From Burkholderiales bacterium (GTDB lineage: Bacteria > Pseudomonadota > Gammaproteobacteria > Burkholderiales > Burkholderiaceae_E), in NCBI GenBank assembly GCA_026399875.1, contig JAPLQF010000021.1:62001-126000 (forward strand): a DNA stretch of 64,000 nucleotides. Direction: 5' to 3'. Below the pieces are notes generated by a model, which saw only the letters and a program-made list of their open reading frames with translations, had not been told where the DNA came from and ran no database searches. Shown here one piece after another: positions 1 through 8,723 of this stretch (the stretch's first letter is position 1; each line of letters begins with the position of its first letter). A program made the position numbers and the translations under genes.

Positions 1-458
1 TCGCCAGGCCGGTGCAGCCTGAACACAATCTGGCCCGAATCGGACTGGCGGACCTCTTTCTCGACACCCTGCCGATCAACGCCCACACCACCGCCAGCGA
101 TGCCCTGTGGGTTGGCGTGCCGCTGGTGACCTGTCGCGGCAACAGTTTCGTCGGCCGTGTGGCCGCCAGCCTCTTGCATGCGGTCGGCTTGCCCGAGCTC
201 GTCACCGACTCGCTCGAGGATTACGAGGCGCTCGCCCGCTCGATCGCCAGCGATCCGACGCGGCATGCCGCGCTCAAGACGCATCTGCACGCGGCACGCG
301 AGACGGCCCCGCTCTTTGACAGCCTGCGCACCACGCGCGCGCTCGAGGATCTTTACCTGCGCATGGCCAGCCGATGGCGTGCCGGCCAGCCCCCCGATCA
401 CCTTTACGCGCAACGTCCATCCGACGCCGCCACGCTTTGCGGAGATGCATCAGCATGA
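1..458 (+). CDS. O-GlcNAc transferase-like (SPINDLY/OGT) glycosyltransferase, 3' end only
   Basis: The frame is open from the window edge to a TGA at 456-458, so only about 150 C-terminal residues are visible. They match the end of the GT41 catalytic domain. The stretch FLDTLPINAHTTASDALW, followed by GVPLVT and then RVAASLL with VGLPELV, is the typical sugar-nucleotide binding region. Such proteins usually carry N-terminal TPR repeats and transfer a sugar to protein Ser/Thr, in bacteria often flagellin or other surface proteins. TPRs and the start lie outside the window. The stop overlaps the start of the next gene (ATGA), so the two are probably co-translated. The acceptor protein is unknown. 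Confidence 0.85.
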   Translation, partial: ARPVQPEHNLARIGLADLFLDTLPINAHTTASDALWVGVPLVTCRGNSFVGRVAASLLHAVGLPELVTDSLEDYEALARSIASDPTRHAALKTHLHAARETAPLFDSLRTTRALEDLYLRMASRWRAGQPPDHLYAQRPSDAATLCGDASA

Positions 459-1996
459 ATGCCTTACCTGCCGTCCACCTGTGCATCGTCCAGCCTGTCG
501 GCTATGTGCATTCTCTTGGCCTGCTCGATCAGGCCAATTTCTTTCGATACCAGTTCGAGCGGCTCGGTGCGACCGTGACCCTGGGCAAGAACCGCCTGCA
601 CAACGACGCGCTCAACTTTGTCTTTGGTGCGCATCTCGGGTTCGACCAGGCGCTGCTGCGCAAGTACGACTGCTTTTTCGTGAACCTCGAACAGATCGGT
701 GAGGGCGGTGCCAAGCTGTCCGCCGACTATCTGAAGCTGATCTCGATGGGCCCGGTTGTCGACTATGACCTGCGCAATGCTCGGGCCTATTCAAACTATC
801 CGAGCGACGTGCCGCTGGTCTCCTTCCAGTACGCGCCTTATCTCGAGAGCTCCGCGATTCCACTGGAGGAGCGTCCGATCGATCTGCTGTTTTTCGGCAG
901 CGTCAATCCTCGCCGCCAGCAATGGATCAATCGCATCGAAGCCTGCGGGCTGAGCGTCTCGACCTTTGACGGCCCGCTGTATGGTCCTGAGCGAGATCAC
1001 TTCATCGCCCAGTCCAAGGCGGTCCTGAATTTCCATTTCTATGACAGCAGCCGCTTCGAGCAGGCTCGGGCTTTCACCTGCCTGTCGCTCGGCACGCCAC
1101 TGATCTCCGAGATCGGTGCTGCGACCCAGGTGCCGGCGGCCTTTGCCGAATCGGTCAGCTGGGTCGAGGACGCCGGTCTCGAGCACTTTTTCACCGAGTC
1201 ATTCGCCACGCCGGCCTGGTTTGCCGCCTCGCGCGCCCGACTCGAGGCCTTCCGCAAGACCGATCCGATCGAGGAATACGCCGATCTGCTGGCTTTTGCC
1301 GTGGGTTACCGCAGGGGACGCGGGCGCGATTCAATGCCCGCGCAGCGCAGCCTGGTCAAGCGGGTGCATATCGGTTCGGGCAAGGACTACAAGCCGGGCT
1401 GGCTCAACCTCGACGTGCTGGCGAGCGCCTTGCCCGATGTCGTGCTCGATCTGGGCAAGCCTCTGAGTTTCCCGCATGACATCGATTCGATCCAGGTCGG
1501 CTCGATGCGCCTGGCCGCCGGCGAGGTCGAGACGATCTATGCCAACAACGTGCTCGAGCATGTGCCGGATTTACCGATGCTGATGCGAAACTGCCTCGAC
1601 CTGCTCAAGGTCGGCGGCGAATTCGTCATCGAGGTGCCGCATGAGCGGGCCCGCACCGCCTGGCAGGATCCAACCCATGTCCGGGCGATGAACGACAACT
1701 CCTGGCTCTACTACACCGACTGGTTCTGGTACCTCGGCTGGTTCGAGCACCGTTTCGTGATTACCGAGTATGCCCATCTCAATGAGCAGGTCCAGCCCTG
1801 CGACCCGAATCAGGCGGCCTTCATGCGGCTGGTGCTGACCAAGGTCGAGACAACGCTGCAGGAGCGCATGACCGCTCGCACTCTGCGGGCTGACTTTGGT
1901 CCGGGAGTCGGGCAAGCGCTGCATGCCGGCCTCGAGCCGGCGAGCGCTGCCGAGAGCGGCCACGGCCGCATCGAGGTCAAGCTGACGCCGTTCTGA
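455..1996 (+). CDS. Two-domain glycosyltransferase-like / SAM-dependent methyltransferase protein
   Basis: 513 aa. The ATG at 455 is chosen because it overlaps the upstream stop; the frame is open further upstream, but that part reads as shadow of the preceding gene. Residues 1 to about 280 look like a CgeB/GT-B type glycosyltransferase: a short N-terminal segment, then DLLFFGSVNPRR and a nucleotide-sugar-like stretch FTCLSLGTPLISE. From about residue 302 (KRVHIGSGKDYKPGWLNLD) the protein is a class I methyltransferase of the type found in glycan clusters, with NNVLEHVPD as a post-motif region. Linkage to an OGT-like gene suggests sugar transfer and methylation on the same surface glycan. Exact substrates cannot be read. 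The fusion is clear; the names of both halves are family-level. Confidence 0.75.
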   Translation: MNALPAVHLCIVQPVGYVHSLGLLDQANFFRYQFERLGATVTLGKNRLHNDALNFVFGAHLGFDQALLRKYDCFFVNLEQIGEGGAKLSADYLKLISMGPVVDYDLRNARAYSNYPSDVPLVSFQYAPYLESSAIPLEERPIDLLFFGSVNPRRQQWINRIEACGLSVSTFDGPLYGPERDHFIAQSKAVLNFHFYDSSRFEQARAFTCLSLGTPLISEIGAATQVPAAFAESVSWVEDAGLEHFFTESFATPAWFAASRARLEAFRKTDPIEEYADLLAFAVGYRRGRGRDSMPAQRSLVKRVHIGSGKDYKPGWLNLDVLASALPDVVLDLGKPLSFPHDIDSIQVGSMRLAAGEVETIYANNVLEHVPDLPMLMRNCLDLLKVGGEFVIEVPHERARTAWQDPTHVRAMNDNSWLYYTDWFWYLGWFEHRFVITEYAHLNEQVQPCDPNQAAFMRLVLTKVETTLQERMTARTLRADFGPGVGQALHAGLEPASAAESGHGRIEVKLTPF

Positions 1997-2017
1997 GCGA
2001 CGATGCGGATGACAAAG

Positions 2018-2045
2018 CCGCCCGGTGTCCCCGGGCGGTTCTGCT
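2018..2045 (+). terminator. Probable Rho-independent terminator after the glycosyltransferase-methyltransferase gene
   Basis: A perfect 8-bp inverted repeat (CCGCCCGG at 2018-2025 and CCGGGCGG at 2031-2038) with a 5-nt loop begins 22 bp after the stop. It is followed by a pyrimidine-rich but imperfect T-tract (TTCTGCTT). It can also serve the small minus-strand gene ending at 2074. Confidence 0.6.
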
Positions 2046-2073
2046 TCTCGGCGCCTCGCCCAGGCTGCACCGA

Positions 2074-2253
2074 CTAGGCGGTCTCCACTTCCCGCTGGGG
2101 ATTGGTCAGACTGACCGCCCCCTGCTGCCACCTCGCCAGCCGCTCCAGGCTCGCGATATGCCAGCGCAGGTGCTCGACCTCGGGGGCGTCCTCATTGTGA
2201 AGTTCGAGAAAACGCGATAACTGAGCGCGAAGCTGTTCGACCTGATTCAACAT
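2074..2253 (-). CDS. Small conserved-looking hypothetical protein (59 aa)
   Basis: 59 aa starting at the ATG at 2253, preceded by a good AGGAG 7 bp upstream; a longer reading to 2364 has no such site. The product is charged and mostly helical (LNQVEQLRAQLSRFLELHN, then HLRWHIASLERLARWQQG) with leucine spacing suited to a short coiled coil. There is no signal peptide or membrane segment. I do not recognise a family. It is transcribed divergently from the acetamidase gene, with about 165 bp of shared upstream DNA, and convergently to the gene ending at 1996. Confidence 0.6.
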   Translation of the reverse strand: MLNQVEQLRAQLSRFLELHNEDAPEVEHLRWHIASLERLARWQQGAVSLTNPQREVETA

Positions 2254-2419
2254 GATGGGCTCCTGAACAAGCGATTGGTCCTGTGTCAGTGGGGGCAATG
2301 ACCGTGCCCGGATGACCCGGTCAGGCGGAGTGGGTACACTCCTGACGGCTGCCCGGCGCCGCATCAGTGGTGCGACAGCACTCCGTCATCTGAAACACCC
2401 AACGCAAACGAGGCCGACG

Positions 2420-3406
2420 ATGCAGTGGCTCGACCATTCGATCATGCGAACCCGCGGCGTGGCCCAGGGCCGCACCCCCGATACCCATCTGCTGACCGAA
2501 GCGCGGCAGGGCAAATACCACTACACCATCGGCCCATATTCGGATCCGGTGCTCTCGATCCGCCCGGGCGACCGGGTGGTGGTCGAGACCCGCGATGCCT
2601 TTGAGGGCAAGGTCAAGACCGAAGCCGACCTGCCGTCGCGGGTCCTGAACATGCCCTTCGTCAATCCTCAGAACGGCCCGATCATGGTCGAGGGCGCCGA
2701 AAAGGGCGATGTGGTGGCGGTCTACATCGAATCGATGGCGCCGCGCGGCCCCAACCCCCGCGGCACCTGCGCCATGATTCCGCAGTTCGGCGCCATGAGC
2801 GGCACCTCGATGACCGCGCTGCTGGCCGATTCGCTGCCCGAGATCGTGCGCAAGATCGATCTCGACGAGAAAGGCGTCTACTGGAGCAAGCGGGTCACTC
2901 TGCCCTACTGCCCGCATATCGGCACGCTCAGCTGTTCGCCCGAGATCGATTCGATCAATACCCTCCCGCCCGACTCCCATGGCGGCAACATGGATCTGCC
3001 CGACATGGGCCCGGGCAGCATCACCTATCTGCCGGTGCGCACCGCCGGGGCGCGGCTGTTCATCGGCGACGCCCATGCCTGCCAGGGTGATGGCGAGGTC
3101 TGTGGCACGGCAGTCGAGTACGCCAGCACGACCACCATCCATGTCGATCTGATCAAAGGCTGGCAGCTCGAATGGCCGCGCCTCGAAAACGAGTCGCTGA
3201 TCATGGCGATCGGCAGCGCGCGCCCGCTCGAAGATGCCACCCGCATCGCCTACAAGGAACTGATCCTCTGGATGGAAGCCGAGTATGGCTACGACCGCTG
3301 GGATGCCTACATGATGCTCAGCCAGTGCGGCAAGGTCAGGCTCGGTAATTTCGTCGACCCCAAATACACCGTGGGCGCCGGCATCAGTAAAAACTACCTC
3401 AAATAA
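2420..3406 (+). CDS. Acetamidase/formamidase family protein (FmdA/AmdA)
   Basis: 328 aa from the ATG at 2420. The family hydrolyses short amides to acid and ammonia. Visible family features are the early SIRPGDRVVVET segment, the central GTCAMIPQFG and LPYCPHIGTLSCSPE stretches, the metal/active-site run INTLPPDSHGGNMD, and FIGDAHACQGDGEVCGTAVE with its conserved His, Asp and Glu. Length fits the family. A weak purine stretch precedes this start; an in-frame ATG at 2444 is an alternative. It is followed 11 bp later by an SDR gene and a MaoC gene, which suggests a catabolic role on an amide-bearing intermediate rather than general nitrogen scavenging. The true substrate is not deducible. Confidence 0.85.
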   Translation: MQWLDHSIMRTRGVAQGRTPDTHLLTEARQGKYHYTIGPYSDPVLSIRPGDRVVVETRDAFEGKVKTEADLPSRVLNMPFVNPQNGPIMVEGAEKGDVVAVYIESMAPRGPNPRGTCAMIPQFGAMSGTSMTALLADSLPEIVRKIDLDEKGVYWSKRVTLPYCPHIGTLSCSPEIDSINTLPPDSHGGNMDLPDMGPGSITYLPVRTAGARLFIGDAHACQGDGEVCGTAVEYASTTTIHVDLIKGWQLEWPRLENESLIMAIGSARPLEDATRIAYKELILWMEAEYGYDRWDAYMMLSQCGKVRLGNFVDPKYTVGAGISKNYLK

Positions 3407-3417
3407 GGAGCTGGACC

Positions 3418-4179
3418 ATGGATCTCGGACTCAAAGGCAAGAAGGCGCTGGTCACCGGCGGCACCAAGGGCATCGGTCGGGCAATCGTACAGACCCTTGC
3501 GGCAGAAGGCGCCGATGTGGCGTTCTGTGCGCGCAATGCCGACGAGGTGACCCAGTCGGCCAAAGATTTCGCGGCTCTCGGGGCGCGTGCCTTCGGCACG
3601 GTTCTCGACATCGGCGACGCGCCCGCGCTGGCGGCCTGGGTCGACAAGGCGGCTGCCGATCTTGGCGGTCTGGATATCGTGGTGGCCAATGTGAGCGCAC
3701 TGGCCATCGGCAACGATGAAGCGTCGTGGCAAAAGACCTTCAATGTCGACATGATGGGTACGGTCAGGCTGGTTAATGCCGCCATGCCCTGGCTGGAAAA
3801 AAGCAAGGCTGCCTCGATTGTGACCATCTCGAGTGTGTCGGGTCGCGAAGTCGATTTCGCCTCCGGCTCCTATGGGGCGCTCAAGGCCGCGATCATTCAT
3901 TACACGCAGGGCCTGGCCTATCACCTGGCCGGCAAGCACATCCGTGCCAATTCGGTGTCGCCTGGCAATACCTATTTCCCGGGTGGCGTCTGGAATCAGA
4001 TCGAGCATGGCAATCCGGCGCTCTACAAGATGGCGCTCGACATGAACCCGACCGGTCGCATGGGCACGCCCCAGGAGATGGCGAACGCTGTCGTCTTTCT
4101 CACCAGCCCGGCGGCCAGTTTCATCACCGGCACCAATCTGGTTGTCGACGGTGCGCTCACCAAGGGCGTGCAGCTTTGA
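3418..4179 (+). CDS. Short-chain dehydrogenase/reductase
   Basis: 253 aa, full SDR length, with AAGGAG just upstream of the ATG. The cofactor motif TGGTKGIG is at residues 13-20 and the catalytic YxxxK at about Y152/K156, with the active-site Ser region near residue 138 (VTISSVSG). The classic NAG motif is altered to NVS. The C-terminal half has the usual NSVSPG and FLTSPAASFITG stretches. The substrate is probably a hydroxy- or keto-acyl intermediate, given the MaoC gene that overlaps its stop. NAD versus NADP preference is not certain; no acidic residue follows beta-2, where CARNADEV is seen. Confidence 0.88.
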   Translation: MDLGLKGKKALVTGGTKGIGRAIVQTLAAEGADVAFCARNADEVTQSAKDFAALGARAFGTVLDIGDAPALAAWVDKAAADLGGLDIVVANVSALAIGNDEASWQKTFNVDMMGTVRLVNAAMPWLEKSKAASIVTISSVSGREVDFASGSYGALKAAIIHYTQGLAYHLAGKHIRANSVSPGNTYFPGGVWNQIEHGNPALYKMALDMNPTGRMGTPQEMANAVVFLTSPAASFITGTNLVVDGALTKGVQL

Positions 4180-4724
4180 GCGGCACGGCTGACCGTTCAT
4201 TGCCGGCCAGTCAGCCGCAAGCGCCTGGCGCTGGCGGCGAGACCGCCTTCGATCCGGCCAGCCACAACATGTGCCCGCAGCGCTGGTTCGATGATTTCGT
4301 CGTCGGCGAGCGTTTCCTGCTGCCCTCGCGCACCATGACAGAAGCGCTGTTTGCTGCGTTTGCGATGGCCAGCGGCGACAATCATCCGATTCACTACGAC
4401 GTCGAGTTCTGCCGCCGCCATGGCATGCCGCACCTGCTGGCACATGGCTTGCAGGTGCTGATCCAGACTGCGGCCGGTGCCGGTCAGTTTCCACATGTGG
4501 TGAGCGATTCGCTCAAGGCCTTTCTCGACCAAAGCAGCCGCTTCGTGGCACCGGTCTATGCCGGCGACACGCTCTACTCGGCCTTGCAGGTCACCGCGCT
4601 CGAGCCGGGCCGCTCGACCGGTGTGCTCACCATGCGCTCGACCGTGCACAACCAGCGCAGCCAGCTGGTGCTTGAGGGCACGCAGCGCTATCTCCTGCGC
4701 CGCCGAGCGGTCAATCCGGGCTGA
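4176..4724 (+). CDS. MaoC-family (R)-hydratase/dehydratase
   Basis: 182 aa from a TTG at 4176 that overlaps the SDR stop (TTGA); an ATG at 4269 would give a shorter protein beginning at MCPQRWFDDF and is also plausible. The hot-dog hydratase signature is seen as FAMASGDNHPIHYDVEFC with the catalytic Asp and His, then GMPHLLAHG. This family hydrates enoyl-CoA or mesaconyl-type substrates. Coupling to the SDR suggests sequential hydration and oxidation of an acyl-CoA. The first 30 residues are low in conservation signal, so the start is the main uncertainty. Confidence 0.82.
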   Translation: MSGTADRSLPASQPQAPGAGGETAFDPASHNMCPQRWFDDFVVGERFLLPSRTMTEALFAAFAMASGDNHPIHYDVEFCRRHGMPHLLAHGLQVLIQTAAGAGQFPHVVSDSLKAFLDQSSRFVAPVYAGDTLYSALQVTALEPGRSTGVLTMRSTVHNQRSQLVLEGTQRYLLRRRAVNPG

Positions 4725-4760
4725 GCGGTCCGGCCGACTGTTCGGCCGGCTGACCTTACC

Positions 4761-4822
4761 GCTGAGAACTTACGGCTGAGAACTTAAGGCTGAGAACTTA
4801 CGGCTGAGAACTTACGGCTGAG
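4761..4822. repeat. 14-bp tandem repeat, four copies plus a partial, at a gene junction
   Basis: GCTGAGAACTTACG is repeated head-to-tail at 4761-4774, 4775-4788 (one C-to-A change), 4789-4802 and 4803-4816, with a 6-bp remnant to 4822. The stop codon of the minus-strand diguanylate cyclase (4812-4814) lies in the last full copy. Since 14 is not a multiple of 3, copy-number change shifts frame, but each copy brings a TTA (TAA on the minus strand). Confidence 0.95.
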
Positions 4823-7007
4823 CGCTGTCGCCAGCCAGCGACGGGTCAAGCCTGACCCGGTTCCTGCCGCTGTGTTTTGCCTCATAGAGTGCGAGGTCAG
4901 CCCGCTCGAGCGCCGCCTGATCATTGCGGTCCTCGGGGTGGATCGCGCTCAGCCCGATGCTGATGGTGACCGCGATCTGCTGGCCGCCGCTGTTTGCGGG
5001 CGTGTTTGCGACACTGGCTCGAATGCGTTCGGCAAGCGCCTGTGCATTCTCGACCGTTGTGTCGGGCAGCAGAATGATGAATTCCTCCCCGCCGATCCTG
5101 GCCGCGATGTCGATGCGCCGCGTCTGCTGCTTCATCGTCTGCGCGACATGCTTCAACACCACATCGCCGGCGGCATGACCCCTGGCGTCATTGACCCGCT
5201 TGAAGTGATCGATATCGATGGCCAGCAGGCAGCAGCGCAGGCCCGGATTGCGCTGCACGCGCTCGTATTCGATTGCCAGGCGCTCAAAGAGGGTGCGCCG
5301 GTTGGCCAGGCGCGTCAGCTCGTCGGTGGTGGCCTTGGCGCGCAGCTCATGGGTGAGCAGCACCTGCGCGGTGATGTCTTCGAAGGTGGCATAGACCTCC
5401 TGGAGCTCGCCGTCTTCGAGCAGCGGAATCGCGTTGACCCTGAGCCAGGCAAAGCCCCGATCGGGTACTGCCACGCCCATGACCACATCGTTGACCGGCT
5501 TGAGCGTGCGGGCGGCGATCATGGCGGGATGCTCTGTGCCGGGAAAGTCGCTGCCGTCTTCGCGTATCGATTTCCAGCGCGGGTCGATTGACTGGCGCCC
5601 CTCCAGTTGCTCGAGCGTGAGCCCGAGGATGCGCTGCGCGGTCGGGTTGGCCGAGGTGATCCGCAGGCTTTTGTCGTGATAGACCACACCCTGCGGTACG
5701 GTCTCGAAGAGCGTGCGATAGCGGGCTTCGCTGGCGCTCAGTGCGGCTTCGGCCTTCTTGCGCGCGGTGATGTCGAGGATGATGCCGGTCCAGGTCAGGC
5801 TGCCGTCGTCGCCGATACGCGCCTGCGCCTGGGCCGAGAGCCACTTGATGGCATCGTCCTTGCCTTTGACCCGAAACTCATGCCGCCACTCGCTTTGCAG
5901 CAGCGTGGCGATGCGTATCGTGTCGTAATACTCGGCACGGTCCTCGTCGAGAATCCGATCGAAAGCGAGATGCTTGCGGGCATAGATCGCCTGCGGGGTG
6001 AGGCCGACCAGGTCCTCGATGCCGGCGCTCACGAAACTGAACCGCGCTTCAGCCCCGGGCGGCTTGACACTGCGAAACATCGCCCCGGGTATCGACGCAG
6101 CCAGATCGGCCAGCAGTGATTCGCGTCCGGCGAGGTCCTGCTGCAACCGTTTGACCGACGTGATGTTGTAGTGCGACAGCACGATTCGAGGCGGGTCGCT
6201 CGCGGCAAGGCGCGCCATCCGGACGATGAACCAGCGTTGCTCGGTGAGCCCGTGGCAGGGATACTCGAACTCGAAGCTTGCCAGGTCGCCGGCCATGACC
6301 GCTTTCAGGCCTTTGACAAACTCGGGCGAGGCAGCGATGTCGGGAGTGCCGGCCAGGCTGAAATGGCGGCAGACCTCGAGATAATCGGCCCCTTCGTTCA
6401 AATCGAAGCGCTCACCGCCGTTGGCCCGATTGAACGCGCGCCATGCCCGATTGACCGAGACGATGATGCCGTGCGCATCGATCACGCAGATCTGGGTGCT
6501 CAGGCCATCGAGCACCGACTGGGTAAACGCCCTGGCCGATTCGAGTTTTCGTTCGGCGAGCTTGCGCTCGGTGATGTCGACCACATACGCCAGTCGCATC
6601 GGGCTGCCGCCAACAGTCGCCTCGACGCGAACCGAGTTGCTGATGATGGTCTTGGTGCTGCCGTCACGACAGACGACCTCGAGTTCGCCGCTGGTTTCAT
6701 TGCTGCCGCTCAGGAAGGCCTTGTGTCGTTGGAGGGCGCGTTGGCGATTTTCAGGCGAAAAGACCATCGTGAACGACCGGCCGATCAGTTCGCTCTCGGC
6801 GTAGCCGTAGAGATTGCTGTAGGCCGCATTGACATTGCGATAAAGGCCATCGACGTCGATGACCGCGATACCGACCGGCGACTGCTGGATGATCTCGTTG
6901 AGAAGCCAGGGCAGGTCAGGCTCGATGGCGTTGGCGGGGTGCTCGGGCGCTACCGGGTTCGGTTCGGGCCTAAGGTCGGAATGCTGTCGAGGCGCCATTC
7001 TCCGCAT
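4812..7007 (-). CDS. Multi-PAS diguanylate cyclase (PAS x4 - GGDEF)
   Basis: 731 aa; makes cyclic di-GMP from GTP. Four PAS-like sensory units run from about residues 35 to 560, two ending in the linker forms DITERKLAERK and DITARKKAEAAL. A single GGDEF domain follows. The active site is GGEEF at 639-643 and the allosteric I-site RRID lies five residues before it, so the enzyme is predicted active and product-inhibited. There is no transmembrane segment, EAL or HD-GYP domain, so it is a cytoplasmic sensor; the ligand of the PAS units is unknown. The start at 7007 has an AGGGTG-like site; an internal ATG at 6998 is possible. It is divergent from the P450 operon. Confidence 0.92.
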   Translation of the reverse strand: MRRMAPRQHSDLRPEPNPVAPEHPANAIEPDLPWLLNEIIQQSPVGIAVIDVDGLYRNVNAAYSNLYGYAESELIGRSFTMVFSPENRQRALQRHKAFLSGSNETSGELEVVCRDGSTKTIISNSVRVEATVGGSPMRLAYVVDITERKLAERKLESARAFTQSVLDGLSTQICVIDAHGIIVSVNRAWRAFNRANGGERFDLNEGADYLEVCRHFSLAGTPDIAASPEFVKGLKAVMAGDLASFEFEYPCHGLTEQRWFIVRMARLAASDPPRIVLSHYNITSVKRLQQDLAGRESLLADLAASIPGAMFRSVKPPGAEARFSFVSAGIEDLVGLTPQAIYARKHLAFDRILDEDRAEYYDTIRIATLLQSEWRHEFRVKGKDDAIKWLSAQAQARIGDDGSLTWTGIILDITARKKAEAALSASEARYRTLFETVPQGVVYHDKSLRITSANPTAQRILGLTLEQLEGRQSIDPRWKSIREDGSDFPGTEHPAMIAARTLKPVNDVVMGVAVPDRGFAWLRVNAIPLLEDGELQEVYATFEDITAQVLLTHELRAKATTDELTRLANRRTLFERLAIEYERVQRNPGLRCCLLAIDIDHFKRVNDARGHAAGDVVLKHVAQTMKQQTRRIDIAARIGGEEFIILLPDTTVENAQALAERIRASVANTPANSGGQQIAVTISIGLSAIHPEDRNDQAALERADLALYEAKHSGRNRVRLDPSLAGDSAQP

Positions 7008-7235
7008 CCCGTCACCCTACACCAACTTGATCGCCTGTCGTGCCCCTTTAATAGGCGAGTTGCCGCGACCGGTCGTCGGTGATTGCGCTTTGATCTGGCG
7101 GTCCTTGGCCCCTGTGTGTCGGTCGCGTCACCGAATGCCCGCTTGCGGTGTCGAATGCGCTGTCGGCAGACGTGGCGGCGAAGCTGTCGGGTATTCTGCA
7201 AGGATCGACTGAAGTCAAGGAATGAAGGCAACCCC

Positions 7236-8702
7236 ATGGCGCTCGAAACCCCCGCAACAACCCTGACCGACAAGCCGGCGTCCGCCGCCGCGTCGCTGCG
7301 GCAAATCGCTGATCTGCCTGCCCCGCGCGGTCTGCCCTGGCTCGGCAATATGCTGCAGTTCAAGGCTGGTCATTTTCACGAGCAGCTCGACGCCTGGTGT
7401 CGTGAACTTGGTCCCTACTATCAGCTGAAGATCGGTCGCCGGCGAATGCTGGTGGTGGCCGACCATGAAGTGGTCGCAGCCACCCTTCGCGATCGGCCCG
7501 ATGGCTTTCGCAGGACCTCGCGTCTTGAGCAGGTCGGCGCCGAAATCGGACTGGCACCGGGCGTATTCAACGCCAGCGGCGAGGTCTGGCGCAGGCAGCG
7601 GCGCATGGTGATGGCCGGCTTCGACCCGGCTCATGTCAAGCGCTACTTTCCCTCGATGAGCGCGGTCGCGCAGCGGCTTGATGCCCGCTGGCAGGTGGCC
7701 GCGCAGCAGGGCGCCTCCATCGATCTGCAGGCCGACCTGATGCGCTACACCGTCGATACCATCGCCGGACTGGCCTTCGGTGCTGAGGTTCGCACGCTCG
7801 AATCTGATGACGACATCATTCAGCAGCATCTCGACAAGATCTTTCCGGCGCTTGCCCGTCGAATTCTCGCGCCGTTTCCGATCTGGCGTTATCTGCCTTC
7901 CAAGGCCGACCGCGAACTCGAGCAGAGCATGATCGCGGTCAATGCCGCGGTCGACGGTTTCATCACGCAGGCGCGGACCCGCATGGCCGCCGACCCGGGG
8001 CTTCGCGAGCATCCGTCCAACCTGCTCGAGGCGATGATTGCCGCGGCCGATCAGCCCGACAGCGGCATTGACGACAGGCAGGTGGCGGGCAATGTGCTGA
8101 CCATGCTGTTGGCCGGCGAAGACACCACCGCCAACACGATTGCCTGGATGATCGAAGCCCTTTGGCGTAATCCGCAGGCGCTAGAGCGCGCAACAGCCGA
8201 AGTTCGCAGCGTCGTGAGCGATCCCCTGAATCCGACGCTCGAAGAGATCGATGCGCTCGACTATGTCGAAGCCTGTACCCACGAGACCATGCGACTGAAG
8301 CCGGTGGCTCCGCAATTGCCGCTGGAGGCGCTGCGCGATACCGTCGTGGGCGATGTGGCGGTTCCGAAAGGCACGGTGGTGATCAGCCTGCTGCGTCGCG
8401 ACAGCGTGAGCGACACCTTCGTGCCGCAGGCGGCGAAATTCATGCCCGAGCGCTGGCTTGCCGAAGGCGGTCCGGGCAAGGTGGCCAATGCCGCCAAGCG
8501 GATCTCGATGCCTTTCGGTGCCGGGCCGCGGGTTTGCCCCGGTCGATACCTCGCAATGCTCGAAATGAAAATGGCGATGGCGACATTGCTCGGCCGATTC
8601 GATATCGTGTCGGTCGATACGCCTGACGGCCAGCCGGCTCAGGAACTGCTGTCTTTCACGATGATGCCGGTCGGACTGAGCATGCAGCTTCGCAGGCGAT
8701 AA
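7236..8702 (+). CDS. Cytochrome P450 monooxygenase
   Basis: 488 aa from the ATG at 7236, with GAAGG upstream. P450 landmarks are all present: proline-rich N-terminus (LPAPRGLPWLGN), I-helix AGEDTT at 293-298, K-helix ETMR, and heme loop FGAGPRVCPGR with Cys434 as thiolate ligand. There is no N-terminal membrane anchor, so it is soluble and needs separate redox partners, none of which is in the window. It begins a plus-strand run with GGT, acyl-CoA synthetase, crotonase and molybdenum hydroxylase genes, which suggests hydroxylation of a carbon substrate before CoA activation. It is unrelated in detail to the CYP153 gene at 17947-19212. Confidence 0.93.
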   Translation: MALETPATTLTDKPASAAASLRQIADLPAPRGLPWLGNMLQFKAGHFHEQLDAWCRELGPYYQLKIGRRRMLVVADHEVVAATLRDRPDGFRRTSRLEQVGAEIGLAPGVFNASGEVWRRQRRMVMAGFDPAHVKRYFPSMSAVAQRLDARWQVAAQQGASIDLQADLMRYTVDTIAGLAFGAEVRTLESDDDIIQQHLDKIFPALARRILAPFPIWRYLPSKADRELEQSMIAVNAAVDGFITQARTRMAADPGLREHPSNLLEAMIAAADQPDSGIDDRQVAGNVLTMLLAGEDTTANTIAWMIEALWRNPQALERATAEVRSVVSDPLNPTLEEIDALDYVEACTHETMRLKPVAPQLPLEALRDTVVGDVAVPKGTVVISLLRRDSVSDTFVPQAAKFMPERWLAEGGPGKVANAAKRISMPFGAGPRVCPGRYLAMLEMKMAMATLLGRFDIVSVDTPDGQPAQELLSFTMMPVGLSMQLRRR

Positions 8703-8723
8703 CCTTTCGACGAGACGACCACC

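Noticed and set aside
4761..4822. CRISPR array
   Set aside because: The 14-bp units are directly abutting with no spacers; the same is true of the other short repeats.
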